Below the pieces are notes generated by a model, which was not told the DNA's origin, made no database searches, and saw only the letters and a list, made by a program, of their open reading frames with translations. Below are positions 60,930 to 64,000 of a stretch of 64,000 bases of DNA, in pieces. Location of the stretch: positions 620,001-684,000 of the forward strand of contig JADJBV010000002.1 of the NCBI GenBank assembly GCA_016703535.1, read 5' to 3'. How positions within the stretch are numbered: position 1 is the first letter of the stretch; the number at the start of each line of letters is the position of its first letter. This stretch comes from Deltaproteobacteria bacterium (GTDB lineage Bacteria > Myxococcota > Kuafuiibacteriia > Kuafuiibacteriales > Kuafuiibacteriaceae). The translations under genes were made by a program, and so were the position numbers.

Positions 60930-61424
60930 TTAGCCGATCTTGGAGATGACCGCGTTTTGCGTGTCGCCTTCCTTCTTTTCGATCGAGGCCGCGAGCTGCT
61001 CGCTCTGGTTGTAGCGGGACATGAGCTCTTGGATCCCGAAGTTGTCGAGGCGCTCCTGGGATTCGATCTCCTTGAGCTTGCCATCAAAGTCCTTGCGGAT
61101 GGTCTCGACTCGGTTCGCGTTGTCACGGGAGATCTTGCTCTCCGAGCCGGCGTCGGCGGTGTACTTGCCGTTTTCGGCCTGGAGGGTGTTGAGCGTGCCG
61201 GTGCTCATGCCGATCTCGCCCATCATCGCCGCAAGGTTGTCGCGCTCTCCCGTGGTCAGCTCTTTGTCGCCGACCGCGCGCTCAAAAGCCTGTTGTCGGG
61301 CGCGCACGTTCTTCTGCTCGATCAGCAGTGTTCGTCCCTTGTTGGCCGCGTCGGCGGCGTCATCCGAGGCCGAAGCGGCCTGCATGTGGGCGAGGATCTT
61401 GAGTGAGGCGATTCCGGCGGCCAT
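60930..61424 (-). CDS. Small alpha-helical protein, paralogue B (type III export-like)
   Basis: A 164-residue paralogue of the protein at 44762-45286. ATG 61424 has AAGGAGA 7 bases upstream. Residues 1-60 (SASDDAADAANKG; EQKNVRARQQAFERAVGDK) and the last ~60 residues (RLDNFGIQELMSRYNQSEQL and onward) are almost identical between the copies, while DNA differs mainly at third positions. The middle is different and shorter. This pattern shows old duplication with strong selection on both ends. The first gene of a unit driven by the sigma54 promoter at 61477-61492. Confidence 0.8.
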   Translation of the reverse strand: MAAGIASLKILAHMQAASASDDAADAANKGRTLLIEQKNVRARQQAFERAVGDKELTTGERDNLAAMMGEIGMSTGTLNTLQAENGKYTADAGSESKISRDNANRVETIRKDFDGKLKEIESQERLDNFGIQELMSRYNQSEQLAASIEKKEGDTQNAVISKIG

Positions 61425-61476
61425 GATGTTTCTCCTTGTAGCGGGCCCGACGTCTCCGGGCGTTGTGGAGGTCTAG

Positions 61477-61492
61477 AGCACGTTGTGTGCCA
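61477..61492 (-). promoter_or_regulatory. Sigma54 promoter upstream of paralogue B
   Basis: Minus strand TGGCACACAACGTGCT: -24 GG and -12 GC correctly spaced, one mismatch from TGGCAC-N5-TTGCW. It lies ~53 bases before ATG 61424. The 367-bp divergent region 61425-61791 otherwise holds only the second promoter. Confidence 0.65.
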
Positions 61493-61737
61493 GCCTCGAT
61501 CCGACCGCCACACGCGCTTTCGGACCTTGGGCGCCGTCGCCGATGCCGGACGTATGCAGCCCTTGCGCTTCGGAGCGGCGCTCGAGCTGTCCTACTTTGC
61601 GTTTCGCGACCAGCCCGAGTTCGACGGGCTGACCTTCGGATCGCTCGGGCACGGGCCTGTTCGTGGTCGCCGCGAAATTGCTCTTGAGTATGGGAGCGTG
61701 CGCCGCACCGCGGTGGACCACTGGCTCAGCGGGCGGC

Positions 61738-61753
61738 TGGCACGTGGGTTGCT
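61738..61753 (+). promoter_or_regulatory. Sigma54 promoter of the plus-strand export-like genes
   Basis: TGGCACGTGGGTTGCT matches TGGCAC-N5-TTGCW exactly. Predicted start of transcription is near 61764, leaving a ~28-base leader with AGGAGA before ATG 61792. Confidence 0.75.
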
Positions 61754-61791
61754 TTGGCTCGAGGCCGAGACCCCGAATAGGAGACCCAATC

Positions 61792-62241
61792 ATGTCGACC
61801 AGCAGCATTTCTAGGATCAACGCCGTTCAAGTCGAGGCGGGCATTCAGGCCGAGAAGGACGCGAAGTCCGACGTCGATCGCGCGATGAGCGAACAGCGCA
61901 AGAAGATCGACGAGTCCTACGACAAGAACAAGCAGGAGATCGGTGAGAACCGGGAGGCGCGCGATAAAGAGAACAAGGGCGCGCTGCTCGGCACGATCTT
62001 CGGCGGCTTCTTGATCGGCAGCTTGATCGGCAAGGCGATCGGCAACGCCGCGGGCGATGGCAACAAGGAGAACGCCCAGAAATACAAGAAGGAAACCGGC
62101 GTCGCCGACCTGATGTACGACAAGTCGAAGGACCGCGCCGACGAGGCCCGCAAGCAACAGGAAGAAGCCCAGGCGCGCCAGAAGGACGTCGAGAAGTTCG
62201 GCGATGAGCTGAACGACAGCAAGTTCATCGGCATCAGCTGA
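61792..62241 (+). CDS. Small helical protein with Gly-zipper segment, export cluster
   Basis: A 149-residue protein with TAGGAGA upstream of its ATG. A charged coiled coil (residues ~15-65, SEQRKKIDESYDKNKQEIGEN) is followed by a Gly-rich hydrophobic segment GALLGTIFGGFLIGSLIGKAI that could insert in a membrane, and another charged coiled coil (KSKDRADEARKQQEEAQAR). This helix-hydrophobic-helix order is seen in secreted translocator proteins, but no homologue can be named. It is the first gene after the exact-match sigma54 promoter. Confidence 0.78.
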   Translation: MSTSSISRINAVQVEAGIQAEKDAKSDVDRAMSEQRKKIDESYDKNKQEIGENREARDKENKGALLGTIFGGFLIGSLIGKAIGNAAGDGNKENAQKYKKETGVADLMYDKSKDRADEARKQQEEAQARQKDVEKFGDELNDSKFIGIS

Positions 62242-62291
62242 CGCCAACCGAAGATCAGAGACCTTTTGAGAGAGGATCGAGGAGAACAGTC

Positions 62292-62807
62292 ATGAAAGTC
62301 GCCACCGGTACAATGGATCGCAACCTTGCGCTCCTACAGCAGAATCAGACCGAAGCGTCCAAGGACGCGGACGAGAACATCTTGAACGCCCGCCAGCGTC
62401 AGTCCGACGCCAAGATGAAGCAGCTTGCCAAGAACGAGGAGGCCGGCAACCTGAAGGGCGACGCCGCGGACGCGGGGACTCGCTACCAGGCCGTGGCGGC
62501 CGGCTTGGCGGCTGCCGGTGCTGCTGCCATGTTGATCCCGGTGGTCGGTGCCGTAATCGGCGCGATCTTGCTGGCCGTCGCCGCGGTGTTTGCGGTCCTT
62601 GCGCACCTCGAGCAGAAGGGCAAGCAGCAGGAAGCCGCTAAGAAAGAGCAGGAGGCCGGCATGCACGAAATGCAGGCTGAAAGCCAAAGCAACCGTGTCG
62701 AGACGATGAAGAAGAACGACGAGGATCGTCGCAACTTCGTCAATGAGATCTCGGAGAAGCAGCTCGATCTGCAGAAGCAGGCGGGCGACGCGGCGACCAA
62801 GTTCTAA
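62292..62807 (+). CDS. Small helical protein with hydrophobic hairpin, translocator-like
   Basis: A 171-residue protein; GAGGAGA precedes ATG 62292. The N-terminal third is polar helix (NQTEASKDADENILNARQRQ). Residues ~67-107 are a hydrophobic hairpin, YQAVAAGLAAAGAAAMLIP-VVGAVIGAILLAVAAVFAVL, with a P/G turn. The C-terminal third is a Gln/Glu/Lys-rich coiled coil (EQKGKQQEAAKKEQEAG; NEISEKQLDLQKQAGD). No signal peptide. The paired hydrophobic helices between coiled coils recall type III translocators (YopB/IpaB style), though it is far shorter. It lies 50 bp after the previous gene. Confidence 0.78.
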   Translation: MKVATGTMDRNLALLQQNQTEASKDADENILNARQRQSDAKMKQLAKNEEAGNLKGDAADAGTRYQAVAAGLAAAGAAAMLIPVVGAVIGAILLAVAAVFAVLAHLEQKGKQQEAAKKEQEAGMHEMQAESQSNRVETMKKNDEDRRNFVNEISEKQLDLQKQAGDAATKF

Positions 62808-62929
62808 AGTTGCGCCAACATCAAGCGCAGCGGGTGTGGGCGGGCCCCGGTTGGATTTCTGATCGGGGCCTCTCGCGCCAACGAGTTCGAATCGAGCCAC
62901 CGGTCTGCGGGACCGAGTAGGAGCATGTC

Positions 62930-63790
62930 ATGAGCGTTTTCACTTCGATGGGCAACACGCTGATGCGCGCGGCCGCGGTCAACGCGATCGAGAGCAGTCA
63001 CGAGTCGGGCCTGATGGCCGAAGCGGCACAAACCCGAAAAAAGGCAGCGATCCAGCAGGATATGGCGAGCAAGGACATCGCCGCGGCGCTGCAGGACTTC
63101 CAGAGCACATATCAGATCGCAATGGATGTCGTGAGCTTGGCCCAAGCCGGCCAAAAAGTGGGTGAAGCCGGCGCCGATCTGGCCCAGAGCAGCCAGCAAG
63201 GCCCCCAGATCGAGAGCAACTTCGAGTCGGCCCGGGCGGACTTCCGCCAAGAGCAGGGCCAGGCCGAAGGGGGCCAGGTCGACCTGAGTCAGTCGCAGTC
63301 CTTCCAAGACCTGAAAAACACGCCGCTTGGCGATCGCACCGTCGGCGACCGCTTCAACGACCAACAGCTGCAGGTCATGCTGGACGGGCCCGAAAAATAC
63401 AGCGATCAGCAGCTGAAGGACGCGGGCTTTAGCAAGGCCGAGATCGGCGACCTCCGCGATGCGCAGCAGGACGGCTTCACGACTGGCGAAGCGCGCCAGT
63501 TCATGCAGAAGCACAAGCTCACGCCCCAGGAGCAAGAGGGAAAGAAGTTCAAGGAGGACCTGCAGAAGGCCATCCGCGAGAACCTCAACCTGGGGGTCAG
63601 CTCGGCGATCGACGGTACCAAGGAGAACGTGCTCGAGGAGGGCAGACGGGCAAAGGAGGACCTGGGGCGCGCCGATGCGATGTTGGAGCAGCTGCGCCAA
63701 CGCGACACCGCCCACCTCAAGACGGTCGGCCAGATCCACCGTGACGTTCTCAGCGCCGAGACCCAGAAGCGGGAGAGCGGGAATCGCTGA
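62930..63790 (+). CDS. Hydrophilic helical protein, export cluster
   Basis: A 286-residue Gln/Ala-rich protein starting MSVFTSMGNTLMRAAAVNA, with AGGAG 6-7 bases upstream. The first 120 residues are helical (QTRKKAAIQQDMASKDIAAAL). A central region (QFMQKHKLTPQEQEGKKF; TVGDRFNDQQLQVMLDGPEKY) may contain two helix-loop-helix units, and a C-terminal coiled coil follows. No signal peptide, membrane segment, Cys or Trp. It is the third plus-strand gene of the cluster, 122 bp after the second, with no sigma54 site of its own, so it may be read from the promoter at 61738. Confidence 0.78.
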   Translation: MSVFTSMGNTLMRAAAVNAIESSHESGLMAEAAQTRKKAAIQQDMASKDIAAALQDFQSTYQIAMDVVSLAQAGQKVGEAGADLAQSSQQGPQIESNFESARADFRQEQGQAEGGQVDLSQSQSFQDLKNTPLGDRTVGDRFNDQQLQVMLDGPEKYSDQQLKDAGFSKAEIGDLRDAQQDGFTTGEARQFMQKHKLTPQEQEGKKFKEDLQKAIRENLNLGVSSAIDGTKENVLEEGRRAKEDLGRADAMLEQLRQRDTAHLKTVGQIHRDVLSAETQKRESGNR

Positions 63791-63956
63791 ACCCGGCGCC
63801 CTCTCCCCGCCTCAGATCCGCCCGGCCTTCGGCGCCCCGCCTCCTCGCGGCGGCCTGGAGCGCCGGGCGACCACTTTCTCCTGGTGACCTCCGCCGACCG
63901 TGCGCGACCATCATGCTTACCCTATACTGAGGCACCGGCGCCCCTTGCATCTCCCC

Positions 63957-64000
63957 TCAGTTGTCCGCACGCAGAAGCTGCACCTCGAGCCGCGCCTCCC
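63957..64000 (-). CDS. Possible C-terminus of a gene running off the window end
   Basis: The minus-strand frame ending at TGA 63957-63959 reads EARLEVQLLRADN, a plausible protein C-terminus. Only 14 codons are visible, so neither identity nor reality is certain. The 166 bp between it and the previous stop holds nothing I recognise. Confidence 0.3.
   Translation of the reverse strand, partial: EARLEVQLLRADN

Noticed and set aside
61485..61814. Open frame of ~109 codons in the divergent region
   Set aside because: It contains the exact sigma54 promoter and overlaps the start of the next gene; no ribosome binding site and no recognisable protein features.

Overview
This 64 kb window is uniformly GC-rich. 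Its protein content points to a Myxococcota / former Deltaproteobacteria-type organism: Asp/Ala/Gly-rich lipoprotein linkers, a Hanks-type kinase next to FHA and sigma54-activator genes, many lipoproteins of unknown function, and HEAT-repeat proteins. No rRNA or phylogenetic marker alignment was possible, so this placement is an inference from style.

Layout. 0-3.2 kb: end of a beta-barrel-like protein, then a three-gene proton-translocating transhydrogenase operon (pntAA-pntAB-pntB). 3.3-16.1 kb: a 1220-residue protein of unknown function divergent from a glutamyl-tRNA synthetase with a ~480-residue extra C-terminal region, a membrane protein, an RNB-family ribonuclease, a beta-helix lipoprotein and a LamG-like lipoprotein. 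16.2-19.4 kb: a small island bounded by a 47-bp direct repeat made from the 3' end of tRNA-Val(CAC); it carries an AbiE-like toxin-antitoxin pair and a broken AlbA_2-type gene, but no integrase. 19.4-33.1 kb: an operon of beta-CASP nuclease, metallo-beta-lactamase-fold hydrolase and multicopper oxidase; hemN; a glycosyltransferase; and an MFS-TolC-adaptor-RND efflux operon.

33-43.2 kb is a signalling region. Two FHA/AAA+ sigma54-activator-like genes overlap. One has the GAFTGA loop but no DNA-binding domain; the other has a Fis-type helix-turn-helix and a degenerate GGDEF-like domain but no GAFTGA. Convergent to them is a six-gene co-directional array: a calpain homologue whose catalytic Cys is Ala, a beta-helix protein, a peptidoglycan-binding protein with a caspase-clan-like His/Cys pair, two HEAT proteins and a tail-anchored Ser/Thr kinase.

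44.2-45.3 kb and 60.4-63.8 kb hold a split family of small alpha-helical proteins without signal peptides. They include two clear paralogues and proteins with translocator-like hydrophobic segments. Good sigma54 promoters precede three of the transcription units. They look like substrates of a specialised, type III-like export system, but no apparatus genes lie in the window. Between the two halves is a ~15 kb insertion-rich metal-resistance island: a CusCBA-type RND pump, an M56 peptidase/BlaI-type regulator pair with matching palindromic operators, a broken P-type ATPase, IS21 and IS3 elements, and a degenerate three-gene transposon.

A palindrome GCAAG-N4-CTTGC occurs four times exactly and once with one mismatch, always inside genes and far above chance.
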